DNA of 64,000 nucleotides from Mucilaginibacter sp. (GCA_030445275.1 JAUCSE010000042.1:94147-158146), one strand, 5' to 3'. Positions 43,249 through 53,219 are shown, counted from the stretch's first letter. Made by a program: numbers and translations. Notes: generated by a model not told the origin, from the sequence alone.

Positions 43249-45879
43249 TTAAAAGTTAAACTTCACACCGGCAAGCGCATTGAATGGCCGAATGGTGTAG
43301 ATACTTGAAGTATTACTTGCTGTTTCAATTAAATTATAAGCAATGGTCTTTTTGTTAAAGATGTTTTTAAAGCTCATTTCCAGTGCTATATTTTTTGCAG
43401 GAATATATTGTAAACTGAAATCGGCAAAGAAAGCCGACAGGTGCTGGCTTTGTGTCAGCTGATTGTACACCTGGTCAAATCCCGCTTTCATATTAAACTG
43501 CTTACTCACTATCACGCCCAACATCAGCTTTTGATAAAAACTATGTAATGAACCTGTTGAAGGCGTATTGGACACAAGCAGGTTGTTGGAACTGAAGCTG
43601 CCGTTATACTCCACATTGAAATGCTTGTTAATGTTCATGACATATTTGGGATTCACTTGTAATGATCTGTTTTCACTTTTCAGCAACTGTGCAGCCTGTA
43701 ACAATGCATTGGTAGCGTTTTGGTAAGTTACCACAAGCGAGGCTACCGCGTTAATGTCATCTATGCCCTTGCTGATCCTTCCTGAAACACTCCATACAGA
43801 ATTGTCATTACTGAAGGGGAAAAGCCTTTCTATGGTGAGATAGTTATCAAAGGAACGTTGTATAAGCTGATTTTTTAATGTTGGAGCATATGAGGCAGAA
43901 ACGGCCATAAAAAGGGAGCTGACAGGCGAGCGGTAACTAAGCGAAAGGGCATAATTCTGACGGCGCTCTGTATTAACCCGATTGCTACCCGATACAATAT
44001 TCCGGTAGGTTTGATAAATATACCCTTCACTCAAATAATCAATACCCATAAGCTTTGTAGTCAGCTCTGCACGGGCATTCACCGATAGCTTTGGCGTAAT
44101 CTTATAGTTCAAGGTAACACTTGGGTTCAGGTAAAAGTGATTGCCGTTTTCCGTTGTCTGATCTATGGTATTGCTAAGCTGGGTATTGTAGAAGTTTAGT
44201 GGTAAGGTTATTTTAAAATTCAGGACATCATCCATATACTGGGCAGATGCACTGCCATAATAATCAACCGAACGCCAATAAGCATGATTACTTAAAGAAT
44301 CCTGCACCGGCAATGTATTGCCATTGGGTTCAATTACGGAATTGAGCCGTTGAACGGTTGCCTTCAGGCCGGTACGATACTCAATAGCCCATTTGTGTAA
44401 ACTTGTACTTAAAGAGATATTGGTATTGCTGGAAAAGTCATGGTGGTCTGCACGTTGGCTAACCGGATTTGCAGCCGTAACGGTAGTGAAGTTCAAGTTT
44501 TCCGGTTGAAAGGTAAGGTGGTTAAAGGAATTGATGGCAAGCCTTGTTCTCCTGTATGCCTTAATAAAATTAAAGTCGTTATCAACAAAGTGATAGGGTA
44601 CACGGCTTTGTTGATTGTTGGGATTGCTTCCGGTAGTAGAAACATCGGTGTTATTCCAGAACAACTGACCGCTTAACTTATTATTCAAATAAAACTTATT
44701 TGTATTCTTGTTGATGTTGACCTCCAGATTACCCTGGTTTTGTTTTGAAATTCCTGCATTGTTTTCAATGATACGATCTTCAGGGGCGTTAGGACTATAA
44801 TAGGTTATAACGGAATTTTTGAAGGAGCTCAAGCGGTCATTTACATAACTAAAGTTTGTCTTTACCTGATAATCTTTTTTTAAGAGTTGCAGGTTGTTGG
44901 TTGAAAACACGAATGTACGGTTAAGCATAGACCGCTCATCGGCAATAGGCGCATTCTCCGCGGCTACCTTGATAAATTTCGTTTGATCGTTCTGGTTATC
45001 CTGTCCGTTAATATAATCTTCCAGCACATGGGTCTTTAATTGTGTTTTGATATTTTCTCCAATGTTATTGGTCTGAAAGAGGTTTAAACTCTGACTTTGG
45101 GAGGAGAGTTTCAAAGCCAGCGCATCTATTTTCCAGAGTGCAGGCGTAAGACCTCCTTCAAGTTCCAGATGGCCAAGCCACCGTGCCTTTGAAGACTTTT
45201 TAAGTTTTAGGTTTAATGCTGCCCGGTCCGTAGGAGTACTGTTCTTCAGGACTTTTATTGGCTGATGCCCTTCCAGAATTTCTACGCTCTGGACATCCTG
45301 CGGTGCCACGTTATTGACAGCAAGGCCATACCTGCTGTCCAGCATATCAAGGCCTTCTATATAAAATTTATTGATAGCCTTGCCATTGTAAAGGACCGTA
45401 CCATCGTCCTGCACTTCAACCCCTGGGAGTTTTTTTAAAACATCCCCGATAGTTCGGTCCTGAACATTGGAGTAGGATGCCACGTCATAGCTGATCGTGT
45501 CATGCCTTTGAATTATTTTGGGTGGCTTGACGAAAACTTCCTTCAGCTGGGTCACTTGAGGGGAGAGAAAAACACTTATATCTTTAATATTTTGGTTGTC
45601 TAGTCGCAAAATCTGGGCTTTGAACCCGATTAGCGAGGCTTTTAAGAGGTATCTGTCCGAAAGGGAAGATACCTCAATATTAAATTCGCCTTTGGGATTA
45701 CTCATGGAATAGCCTACGATGGTTGTGCTGTCGGGCTTCAGGATCGTAATGACAACCCCTTCCAGACGCATCTTTTTTTCTGCATCCTGTACCTTGCCCT
45801 TAATACTGATTTGAGAAAAAACGATCTTACCACATGATAGTAGCATGAGCAGGGTAAGAAAAAATATACGCATGAGCAA
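43249..45879 (-). CDS. TonB-dependent-receptor-like outer-membrane protein
   Basis: Outer-membrane protein of 876 residues, of the type with a carboxypeptidase-regulatory-like domain and an OMP_b-brl_3 barrel. After the signal peptide comes ISIKGKVQDAEKKMRLEGVV...GYSMSNPKGEFNI, then a plug-like section (TIGDVLKKLPGVEVQDDGTVLYNGKAINKFYIEGLD, NNVAPQDVQSVEILEGHQPI) and a long barrel ending NALAGVKFNF. It begins 6 bp after a GLPGLI gene, the partner with which this receptor type is often found. No SusD homologue is present. Role unknown; it may import, export or bind a peptide. Confidence 0.88.
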   Translation of the reverse strand: MLMRIFFLTLLMLLSCGKIVFSQISIKGKVQDAEKKMRLEGVVITILKPDSTTIVGYSMSNPKGEFNIEVSSLSDRYLLKASLIGFKAQILRLDNQNIKDISVFLSPQVTQLKEVFVKPPKIIQRHDTISYDVASYSNVQDRTIGDVLKKLPGVEVQDDGTVLYNGKAINKFYIEGLDMLDSRYGLAVNNVAPQDVQSVEILEGHQPIKVLKNSTPTDRAALNLKLKKSSKARWLGHLELEGGLTPALWKIDALALKLSSQSQSLNLFQTNNIGENIKTQLKTHVLEDYINGQDNQNDQTKFIKVAAENAPIADERSMLNRTFVFSTNNLQLLKKDYQVKTNFSYVNDRLSSFKNSVITYYSPNAPEDRIIENNAGISKQNQGNLEVNINKNTNKFYLNNKLSGQLFWNNTDVSTTGSNPNNQQSRVPYHFVDNDFNFIKAYRRTRLAINSFNHLTFQPENLNFTTVTAANPVSQRADHHDFSSNTNISLSTSLHKWAIEYRTGLKATVQRLNSVIEPNGNTLPVQDSLSNHAYWRSVDYYGSASAQYMDDVLNFKITLPLNFYNTQLSNTIDQTTENGNHFYLNPSVTLNYKITPKLSVNARAELTTKLMGIDYLSEGYIYQTYRNIVSGSNRVNTERRQNYALSLSYRSPVSSLFMAVSASYAPTLKNQLIQRSFDNYLTIERLFPFSNDNSVWSVSGRISKGIDDINAVASLVVTYQNATNALLQAAQLLKSENRSLQVNPKYVMNINKHFNVEYNGSFSSNNLLVSNTPSTGSLHSFYQKLMLGVIVSKQFNMKAGFDQVYNQLTQSQHLSAFFADFSLQYIPAKNIALEMSFKNIFNKKTIAYNLIETASNTSSIYTIRPFNALAGVKFNF

Positions 45880-45885
45880 GTAGCC

Positions 45886-46683
45886 TTATAATTCTATCGG
45901 GTTGTAAGGTCGTGATTTTGTCTGATTTCCATTAACAGGGGTAATTCTTATACCGGTATTGGCATTCAGGTATGCTATAGGGTCTTCATAGAACTTTACA
46001 ACAAGTTTTTGAAACTTTTCTTTGGTCGTGGCTATGTAAGGCTTGTCCTTAATTTGAATTGAAGAGCCATCTTTAACCTGGTGCAATCCCAGCAGTTCAA
46101 ACTTAAAGTCTCCGCTTTTATCCTCAACTTTCAAAATCAGGCCAGGCAGACCGCTAAACTTCCAGGGGCCTGTTGAAACGGGCACATCGGTTGTAAACCA
46201 GGCCGTATATTGCCTTCCACTGAATGTACAGGTTGCCTTCTGGGCGGAATAGCCACTAATAGTAGCTTTACCAGGCTGAATCTGCCATTTCTGGTTTAAA
46301 GGCTCTTCATATTTAAAATTATCGGTTGCTACCTTGTCAGTTATGGTCATCTTACCTGATGGGTAGTTCTTGAATATATGGTAATCAACCCCTTTTTTTC
46401 CATAAGACGCACGATTAGCCACCATCTCTGCAGCAGAAGCACCTTTACTCTTATCTGCCTGAACTGCCGAGTCAACACGAAAGGTATTATAGCTGTAAAA
46501 GTCAGAAACTTTATCACCAACTTTTAAAATCATGAAGTCTTCTTTTCTTACGTTATGCTTTGAGGTGTCATTTACCCAGCTAAATTTGTATGCGCATTCC
46601 AGTTTTTCTTTGTCAAGTACCTGCGCCTTTAAATTGCTGATTGATAAAGCGGTGATAAGAATGATTAAAAAGTGTTTGGTCAT
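45886..46683 (-). CDS. GLPGLI-family exported protein
   Basis: Exported protein of about 265 residues; signal peptide MTKHFLIILITALSISNLKAQ from the ATG at 46683 (an ATG four codons upstream is also possible). The family name motif is seen in full: KFSGLPGLILKVEDKSGDFKFEL, preceded by CTFSGRQYTAWFTTDVPVSTGPW. GLPGLI proteins are found only in Bacteroidota, usually beside TonB-dependent receptors; their role is unknown. It lies between the small secreted peptide gene (54 bp upstream) and the barrel gene (6 bp downstream). Confidence 0.93.
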   Translation of the reverse strand: MTKHFLIILITALSISNLKAQVLDKEKLECAYKFSWVNDTSKHNVRKEDFMILKVGDKVSDFYSYNTFRVDSAVQADKSKGASAAEMVANRASYGKKGVDYHIFKNYPSGKMTITDKVATDNFKYEEPLNQKWQIQPGKATISGYSAQKATCTFSGRQYTAWFTTDVPVSTGPWKFSGLPGLILKVEDKSGDFKFELLGLHQVKDGSSIQIKDKPYIATTKEKFQKLVVKFYEDPIAYLNANTGIRITPVNGNQTKSRPYNPIEL

Positions 46684-46749
46684 TTTAGAGTTCATATGTA
46701 AAATTATAATAATTAGAGGGAGGTTATCCCTCTAATTGTAGAAATAGAA

Positions 46750-46965
46750 TTAACCGCAATCAATTTCATCCAAAATCAATAGTGTGTCTATGATGTTACC
46801 AATTCCCTGGCCTGAATCAAATGTATAACTGGTTCCACAAGAAGTAGTGCCAGTTATTTCGCTTTGTGTAGCATGAGGATTTGTCTGAACTTTAGACTGA
46901 ACATTTGCATGAGCCATTGTAGTTGCCCCTACCAGGAGGAATGCTCCCATTAGAATCTTTTTCAT
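46750..46965 (-). CDS. Small secreted peptide with two cysteines
   Basis: A 71-residue precursor with a Sec-type signal peptide (MKKILMGAFLLVGATTMAHA) and a ~50-residue mature part. Cys43 (TTSCGTSYTFD) and Cys70 (penultimate, DEIDCG) could form a disulfide; the rest is acidic and Gly/Ile/Leu-rich (GQGIGNIIDTLLILDEID). I do not recognise the family. First gene of an operon with GLPGLI and a TonB-receptor-like protein, which suggests it is their substrate, ligand or partner. A class II bacteriocin double-Gly leader is not seen. Confidence 0.68.
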   Translation of the reverse strand: MKKILMGAFLLVGATTMAHANVQSKVQTNPHATQSEITGTTSCGTSYTFDSGQGIGNIIDTLLILDEIDCG

Positions 46966-47704
46966 AAAATGTGATAAAATTTAAATAAATTATGTGTTTA
47001 GCACCACGTTAATAAATCATCCTTCCTTTGCTAATGCGGAAAGAAGTAATATTAGGATAGCTAGTCCTCGGGAATTACCAACCCACTACAATGATCATTT
47101 GTAATATTTTTATATAGATAAGCCGTATTTGGCATAATTCAACGCTAAGATTAAGGCGCTCTAATATATTACTACTAAATTAATATTCAAAATATTTATT
47201 AACTAAATTAAATAATAGCAAAATCATAAATACTTACATGCGTTGTATAACTGGTTCATTAGGCACCAGCTGCACTATTTGAAGCCGGTATACTAAGGAT
47301 AATTTAGTATTAAACCACCTTCCGGATACATAAGTTAACCCCTATTTTCTTAACGGAAATGTGAGTTAACGTTTTGCCACTGACAGCCAATAAGTTAAAT
47401 AGTATATTTCTTCTAATAGTTATGATTTAGTAATACCTAAGCGAAGGATCACTCGGATGATAAGGCATTTCAAAAACGTTAGTATTTTGATAATACAGCC
47501 GGTGCAAATTTACCGGCCGTATCTTATACCCAAAGTAGGCAGGGTTTAATTATATGTCAATTTGTTTATCAAATACTTGTTTAAATTTCTTATCAAAAAA
47601 GGAACGGTTTGAGGGGATTTGGCGGCCATTTATTTAAATCAATTCATTTTTGGCAAAAAACTATTAACCTCCTAATATTTGCAAACACTTTTAAATAGAC
47701 CCTA
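46966..47704. other. Gene-free AT-rich stretch
   Basis: 739 bp with no ORF of note, no tRNA and no match to the interspersed repeat families. It is upstream of the secreted-peptide operon and downstream of the FKBP gene. A small hairpin GCCGGT...ACCGGC lies near 47498-47520. It is long enough to hide a small RNA, but I cannot define one. Confidence 0.5.
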
Positions 47705-48619
47705 TTATGGATTATCAACCGTGATCAGGTTGATATCAAACCGCAGGCAGCTAAATGCCGGTATAGTAGTACCGCTTCCTGTATCGCCATAACCTGATAC
47801 AGACGGCATGATCAGTGTTATTTTACCCCCCGCAGTAATTAGGGGCAACCCTTCCTGCCATCCTGTAACCGCCTCAGATAAACTTGTGCTAAATGCGGCT
47901 GTACCATCACTATTATTTGCCGAATCAAAGGAGGTTTGGTTCAATAAATAACCTGTGTACTGAACACCAACTACAGAGTAAAGACCAACCACATCGGTAC
48001 CTGTCCCAACTTTGGTTATTTTATAATAGAGACCCGAAGCTGTCCTGGTATAGCCTGATAAATTATACCGCTTAAGATAATTTTGAATACAAAGCTCATC
48101 GTATGCAGCCTGGTCATCCACAACATTTATGGTATAATCTAAACACTGGTTACCCTGAAGTACTTTTACATTATCCGTAGTAATTCCGCTTACGCCATAT
48201 GCCGAGCGCGAAGGGACCAGCAGCCTGATCTTGCCACCTTTTCTTTTCAAAAGGAACTTAACGCCTAGTTGAATACCTTTGGGAGACAGGTAACCCACAT
48301 AGTTATTGATATGGTTAACAACCGTGTCAGTACTGCTGTAAGTACTGGCAAAATTATATGCTTTGTAAGTAAGTGATGCCTTATCAGAGTATTCCAATAA
48401 GTTTCCTGTTCCGGGTGTTATAATCTGATAATAAATACCTGATGTATCGCCATTAGTAGTATCCCTTTGCATACCGGTTAAACCCCTTGCCTGGATATAG
48501 GCCTTTATCTGATCTTCATCATATTGCTTGATGTTGATACTATCGCCGCTTTTTCGGCAACCGGTTAAAAAAGCTATGGTCAGGCAGGTAAGCGTAGTAT
48601 ATATAATTCTTTTAGTCAT
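47705..48619 (-). CDS. Lipoprotein with two FKBP-type prolyl isomerase domains
   Basis: A 304-residue lipoprotein (lipobox FLTGC, Cys21). Two FKBP-like units: about 60-165 (IYYQIITPGTGN ... ASLTYKAYNF ... GVKFLLKRKGGKIRLLVPSRSAYG) and about 190-302 (GLYYKITKVGTGTDV ... VGVQYTGYLLNQTSFDS ... WQEGLPLITAGGKITLIMPSVSGYGDTG). The second keeps the usual GY..DG-like pattern and is the better candidate for activity; the first is degenerate. Periplasmic or surface folding factor. Last gene of an operon with a DUF4249-like lipoprotein and a TonB-dependent receptor. Confidence 0.9.
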   Translation of the reverse strand: MTKRIIYTTLTCLTIAFLTGCRKSGDSINIKQYDEDQIKAYIQARGLTGMQRDTTNGDTSGIYYQIITPGTGNLLEYSDKASLTYKAYNFASTYSSTDTVVNHINNYVGYLSPKGIQLGVKFLLKRKGGKIRLLVPSRSAYGVSGITTDNVKVLQGNQCLDYTINVVDDQAAYDELCIQNYLKRYNLSGYTRTASGLYYKITKVGTGTDVVGLYSVVGVQYTGYLLNQTSFDSANNSDGTAAFSTSLSEAVTGWQEGLPLITAGGKITLIMPSVSGYGDTGSGTTIPAFSCLRFDINLITVDNP

Positions 48620-48666
48620 GAAATTTTTATTTATGGTGATTGAAAAACGATTGATCTCCGCGCCCT

Positions 48667-49476
48667 TTACTGATACACCAACAGGTTTAAAGTATCGGCC
48701 TGCAAAGCAGTAAATATTCCCAGGCCATTCACCACATTGGTAGTCGGATTGGTTAAATTCAGGGAAGTTCCGGAACTGGTGGTAAGCGCATCGCTATACT
48801 CTTTATTGATGTGAAACAGGAGCACTTTGTAATTGCCGAGATACCTGAAGTTGTTTCGCTGTGTTTCATATGAAGCTACCTGCCCTACTATTGTCTCCGA
48901 ATCTTTGTAGGCCACCGTATCACCGGAGTTTACAGGATCAGGATTTAAGGTGATATTTTTAAACGCTATCATATAATACTGTGCAGCGGTATTGTTCCAA
49001 CTAAAAGTAACCGGTTCAAAAGTGTTAGTGCTACCCGGGGTAAAGCCTACTATGTCCTGTGATGTGCTCGACTGTTTAAACCCGGTGGGCTTATCCGGAA
49101 CGGTTGTTTTAGCCGAAATTGCCTTATTGTTATATTCAAAACTTAAGGAATAACTTTTTTTATCTTTTATAAACGATGAATCAGCATAGGTATAAGTACC
49201 CGGTTTGCTTTCAACCAGTTGAACTGTATTAATGCCGTCTGATATCTGGAGCTTTAAGGCTGTTAGAGGGTATCCGTATTGAATGGTATCTTCAAGGTAT
49301 TTCTGGTAATAAACTTTAACCTGTATAGGTTTACCAGGAACCAGGTATGACTCAACCACAGGCCTTTGATAATCAGAAATTGAACTGCCTGTTTTTTGGC
49401 AGGATACCAGGCATACTGAGCTTGCAACGCATATCCACAAAAAAGCCTTTAATTGTTGTATTTTATTTATTTCCAT
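48667..49476 (-). CDS. DUF4249-like lipoprotein
   Basis: A 269-residue lipoprotein with lipobox SVCLVSC (Cys26). The mature part is beta-rich with an Ig-like first half (PVVESYLVPGKPIQVKVYYQKYL ... YPLTALKLQISDGINTVQL) as in DUF4249 proteins, which accompany TonB-dependent receptors throughout Bacteroidota. Its start overlaps the end of the upstream receptor gene by 10 bases, indicating coupling. The family assignment is by pattern and position, so moderately sure. Confidence 0.72.
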   Translation of the reverse strand: MEINKIQQLKAFLWICVASSVCLVSCQKTGSSISDYQRPVVESYLVPGKPIQVKVYYQKYLEDTIQYGYPLTALKLQISDGINTVQLVESKPGTYTYADSSFIKDKKSYSLSFEYNNKAISAKTTVPDKPTGFKQSSTSQDIVGFTPGSTNTFEPVTFSWNNTAAQYYMIAFKNITLNPDPVNSGDTVAYKDSETIVGQVASYETQRNNFRYLGNYKVLLFHINKEYSDALTTSSGTSLNLTNPTTNVVNGLGIFTALQADTLNLLVYQ

Positions 49477-52343
49477 TTTAAGCTTAAGGTTATATTAGGG
49501 GTGAAACCCAAATAATTTACATTAGAGGTAATTACCTGGTTGTTCACGATAGTGTATTGTTTGTACCATATATTGGCACGGTTGTAAATATTGAACATGG
49601 AGAATCCTATGCTGCCGATCTTCCGGCTGTCTATCTTGATCAGGTCATAGGTTACGGCCGCGTCTAAACGGTGATAACTTGGCAATCGCTCGCTGTTCTT
49701 GGCGCTTATGGTTAAAAAAGTCTGACTGTTTCCGGTATAGTTATTAACCGTATAACTGGTTAAGGGAGCGGTATAAGGCTTTCCTGTAGCAAATATCCAG
49801 GTCGTCGAAAAGGACCATCGCCCAAAATGATACAGGTGAACCGTTTTAAATTCATGTCGGGTATCCTGGTTCGCCGGAAAATCTCCGCCATAAATATCAA
49901 AATGATTGGTAGCCTGTGCCAGTGTGTAGCTTATCCATCCGGTATATTTACCGCGTGTTTTTTGAAACAAAACCTCTATCCCTTTGGTGTAACCTGTCCC
50001 GGTATAAAAATGCTCTTCTAATGATACGGTTCCCTGCCTGCTGTTCCCGGTTTCCCGCTGCGAATATTCTGACAGCCCGTCCAGTGTTTTGTAATACCCT
50101 TCAATATCTAACAGAAACTGACCTCTTTCATAGCTAAAACCAGCAGTATAATGATTAGCTGAGCTTACCGGGATAGTTGAGTTATTGGATAGCACCCAAA
50201 AATCACGGCTCCCGGAAAGAATGTCCTCCCTGATCACCCGGTTAGTGAACTGGTAAAACTTACCCGTTGCGGCCTTCAATGTAAAATGATCTGTTACGGT
50301 ATAAGTGGCCGATAGGCGGGGCTCCAGGTATGGCTTGCCAGTTTGATCGTAATAGGTGGTTCGTAAACCCGGTTTAATCTGAAGCTTATCTGTTGGGTCG
50401 GCTTCCAGTTCGGCATATACCCCACCGGTAAAAGCTTTGGTATGCTGATCTATCAGTTTGCTCGTGTCATTCTCGCTGTACTCGTACGAAACACTTTGCC
50501 TTGATGCAAAGGTGCCAAATAGCACTTTGGCCTTGCTTGTTGCCTGCCACTCCCAGTCAGATTTTAAGCTAAAATCCTTTAAGTTATTTTTTTCAAATGT
50601 ACCGGTACCCACATCCTCATCATTTCCATCCGCGTCCTGAACAGTGATATGGGTACTGTTATCCCGGTTACTATGATAAGTTGAATAACTCAGTAATGTA
50701 TTTGAATATAACTTAGAGTTCCATTGGCTTGACCATTTTAAGCTTGATCCCAGGTTACCATAGGTTGTTTTATCCGTCATACTCAAACTGCTGGCGGTAG
50801 AAAATGGCAGGGTAATATTTTTACTATTATCCAGGTTATCATTACCCTGGTAAATGCTCCATGAAAACCGGTTCTTCTCATCGGGCGAATAGGTGTATTT
50901 AGCATTCAGGTCATAAAAGGAAGAGGTTGGTGTTGTAACGGTAGGGCCGCTACCACCAAAGCCACCGCCACCACCGCCTGGTCGCCCACCCGGTGCACCT
51001 GTGTTGTTCCCGGTAGCGGCGGTGGTGCTGCTATTGAATGAATCGAATATCTTTTTATACAGCGGTCCCTGATACGATCGGCGGAAAGCCAGTAAAAGGG
51101 TTGATTTATCATTCAGGGGCTTTTCAACATAAATATTGGCGCTTAGCAAGCTCAGGTCGCCTCCAATATTTTCTTCCTTACTATTTCCCTCCTTACCCAC
51201 AATATCTGTTACACTTGATAAGCGCCCGCCATATTTGGCCGAAAACCCACCTTTGTAAAGTGTTACATCCTTTACCGCGTTGCTGTTAAACGCGCTGAAG
51301 AAACCGTAAAGGTGATCAACCTGATAAACCGTAAAACCATCAAAAAGTACCAGGTTTTGATCTGGCGTTCCCCCGCGAACATAGGCGCCCGATGATGATT
51401 CATTACTGCCGCTTATACCCGGCATCAGCTGAAAAGATCGTAGAATATCCTTTTCGCCAATGTTGGGCAGTTCATCCAGTTTAGACGGAGAAATTTGCAG
51501 CACACTTACCCTGCGTTTATCCGTACTCATTACCCCCTGGCTTTTTTTATCAGAGATAACCACCTCATTTAATGAGTTTATGGACGAAAAAAGGCCGATA
51601 GTGATCTTCTGTTTTACATTCTCCCTGGTTAAGCGAAAGTTATCCTGCTGGTACCCGATGTAGGTAACATCAAGCAGGCAAGTATCTGCCGGAACACCTA
51701 AGAGCGTAAAATACCCATCCGCATTAGTCACCGCGCTAATGCTGGTGTGCTGAACACGCACAATGGCTGAAGGCAATGATTCCCCGTTTGACGCGTCAAC
51801 CACCCTGCCACTTAAATTAAATCGCCCGCTTACCGTTTCAACTGGGCCTGTTGCAGGTGTTGGAGCAGTTACAGCTGCTGGTGGCTGTGGCTTAACTGTG
51901 TTAGCAGCATTATCCAGGCTCAGATACCGTTCTATGGGGGTCATGGCAACGGGGGCGCTTACCGGTTTTTCTGCTTCTGCCAGTTCTGCTAGTTTTTTAA
52001 CCTGTGCTAATCTTTTTAAATGAGCAAGGTCGCCAGGCGAACGGATGATGTAGATGGTTTGATCTGGCTCAACCCAATAATGAAAGCCATACTTGTCACA
52101 AAGGTTCCCCAGAACCTCTTTAAGGCTTTCATTAAAAAAATGGTCAACCACATTGTAATCATCTACCACGTCCTTGTCGTAAATAATCCGGGCATGACAT
52201 TTAACAGCAATGGTATCCAGCACTTTATCCAATGATAAAGTGTAGAAACCATCAAACCTGGCCTGTGACTCCAGCGGGCGTTGCGCTCTGGCTGTGAGGC
52301 TAATAAGAAAAATAAAATTGGTGATTAATAAAAGTTGCTTCAT
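49467..52343 (-). CDS. TonB-dependent receptor with STN and CarboxypepD-like domains
   Basis: Outer-membrane receptor of 958 residues from the ATG at 52343 (signal MKQLLLITNFIFLISLTARAQ). STN domain at about 22-100 (LDKVLDTIAVKCHARIIYDKDVV), a Pro/Ala-rich linker (about 145-170), a carboxypeptidase-regulatory-like domain (GRVVDASNGESLPSAIVRV ... GYFTLLGVPA), then the plug (SGAYVRGGTPDQNLVLFDGF, KGGFSAKYGGRLSSV) and barrel ending TLSLKWK. An unusual Gly/Pro-rich insert (GAPGGRPGGGGGGFGGSG) sits in the barrel, likely an outer loop. First of three genes with the DUF4249-like and FKBP lipoproteins. No sigma/FecR pair lies beside it. Confidence 0.92.
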   Translation of the reverse strand: MKQLLLITNFIFLISLTARAQRPLESQARFDGFYTLSLDKVLDTIAVKCHARIIYDKDVVDDYNVVDHFFNESLKEVLGNLCDKYGFHYWVEPDQTIYIIRSPGDLAHLKRLAQVKKLAELAEAEKPVSAPVAMTPIERYLSLDNAANTVKPQPPAAVTAPTPATGPVETVSGRFNLSGRVVDASNGESLPSAIVRVQHTSISAVTNADGYFTLLGVPADTCLLDVTYIGYQQDNFRLTRENVKQKITIGLFSSINSLNEVVISDKKSQGVMSTDKRRVSVLQISPSKLDELPNIGEKDILRSFQLMPGISGSNESSSGAYVRGGTPDQNLVLFDGFTVYQVDHLYGFFSAFNSNAVKDVTLYKGGFSAKYGGRLSSVTDIVGKEGNSKEENIGGDLSLLSANIYVEKPLNDKSTLLLAFRRSYQGPLYKKIFDSFNSSTTAATGNNTGAPGGRPGGGGGGFGGSGPTVTTPTSSFYDLNAKYTYSPDEKNRFSWSIYQGNDNLDNSKNITLPFSTASSLSMTDKTTYGNLGSSLKWSSQWNSKLYSNTLLSYSTYHSNRDNSTHITVQDADGNDEDVGTGTFEKNNLKDFSLKSDWEWQATSKAKVLFGTFASRQSVSYEYSENDTSKLIDQHTKAFTGGVYAELEADPTDKLQIKPGLRTTYYDQTGKPYLEPRLSATYTVTDHFTLKAATGKFYQFTNRVIREDILSGSRDFWVLSNNSTIPVSSANHYTAGFSYERGQFLLDIEGYYKTLDGLSEYSQRETGNSRQGTVSLEEHFYTGTGYTKGIEVLFQKTRGKYTGWISYTLAQATNHFDIYGGDFPANQDTRHEFKTVHLYHFGRWSFSTTWIFATGKPYTAPLTSYTVNNYTGNSQTFLTISAKNSERLPSYHRLDAAVTYDLIKIDSRKIGSIGFSMFNIYNRANIWYKQYTIVNNQVITSNVNYLGFTPNITLSLKWK

Positions 52344-52534
52344 ATTGATGAAACAAATCTTCAAAAATCAAATGTTAACGAATGTTAATGTAGACCAACG
52401 GGTTTTGATATACGTTAAAAGTGAGATATTTTGCGCAGAAACGCTTTAAAATGCCGAAAGATCATTCCATATCATCAATAGATGATTCATCATTAACAGA
52501 TTTATTTACATTAGTCATACAAATAAATTTTTGT

Positions 52535-52549
52535 TTAACAAAAATGTTA
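52535..52549. promoter_or_regulatory. Putative TetR operator 1 (autoregulation)
   Basis: TTAACAAAAATGTTA, an inverted repeat (TAACA/TGTTA arms around AAAA), 40 bp upstream of the tetR start. The same word with the same flank recurs at 53220-53235 upstream of the pump operon. Confidence 0.6.
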
Positions 52550-52588
52550 TACAAATTTGCATGTACATATTGTTAAACAATTAAGATA

Positions 52589-53194
52589 ATGGAAATTTTA
52601 GCTACAGACACCGAACAGTTGATCAAGGAAACCGCAAAGAGGGTTTTCTTTGCAGAGGGAAAACTTCATGCTACAACACAGGAAATAGCTGATGCAGCTG
52701 GAATAAACCGGGCTTCAATTCATTATTACTTTCGCAGCAGACAAAAACTGTTTGACACCGTTTTTATCGAAGCAACTACAGAAATGAGAAGTAAGATACA
52801 AGATATTATGGAAGGGGGATTCTCTTTTAGGGAGAGAACTGAAAAATTCATTGAAACTTTTATCGAAAAATCTCTAAAACATCCTTACCTGGAAATGTTC
52901 ATCGCAACAGAAATTAATACCAATCCAGCAATTCAATTACAATTATCAAAGCCGAGCAAAGAAAAAGAAAACTTAAAAAAATTAGAAGATGATATTAAAA
53001 ATGCGGTTGCCGAGGGGCGTATGAAACCTATTACGCCTCATCATTTTATCATCAGCATGATGTCATTATGCTCTTTTCCGTTTTTAGGCCGGGATATTAT
53101 TAAAAATGCTTTTTCAATTAATGACGAAGAGTATAAAAAGCTGATTGCAGAACGCAAGGATGTGATCATAAAATTGCTTTTTTTAGATGCTTGA
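52589..53194 (+). CDS. TetR/AcrR-family transcriptional regulator
   Basis: A 201-residue cytoplasmic regulator. The helix-turn-helix is clear (TTQEIADAAGINRASIHYYFRSRQKLFDTVF); the C-terminal helical part would bind the inducer. It is encoded directly upstream of and in line with an RND efflux operon, and a shared inverted repeat occurs before both, so repression of the pump and of itself is likely. The stop codon lies in the loop of a terminator hairpin. Confidence 0.93.
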   Translation: MEILATDTEQLIKETAKRVFFAEGKLHATTQEIADAAGINRASIHYYFRSRQKLFDTVFIEATTEMRSKIQDIMEGGFSFRERTEKFIETFIEKSLKHPYLEMFIATEINTNPAIQLQLSKPSKEKENLKKLEDDIKNAVAEGRMKPITPHHFIISMMSLCSFPFLGRDIIKNAFSINDEEYKKLIAERKDVIIKLLFLDA

Positions 53195-53210
53195 AAAAAG
53201 CATTTTTTTT
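53187..53210 (+). terminator. Terminator overlapping the tetR stop codon
   Basis: ATGCTT (53187-53192) pairs with AAGCAT (53198-53203), followed by eight T. The tetR TGA stop lies at the stem/loop edge. It separates tetR from the pump genes. Confidence 0.75.
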
Positions 53211-53219
53211 GACATTGAT

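Noticed and set aside
47237..47282. 14-codon frame MRCITGSLGTSCTI
   Set aside because: Too short, with no ribosome-binding site or conserved context to support it.
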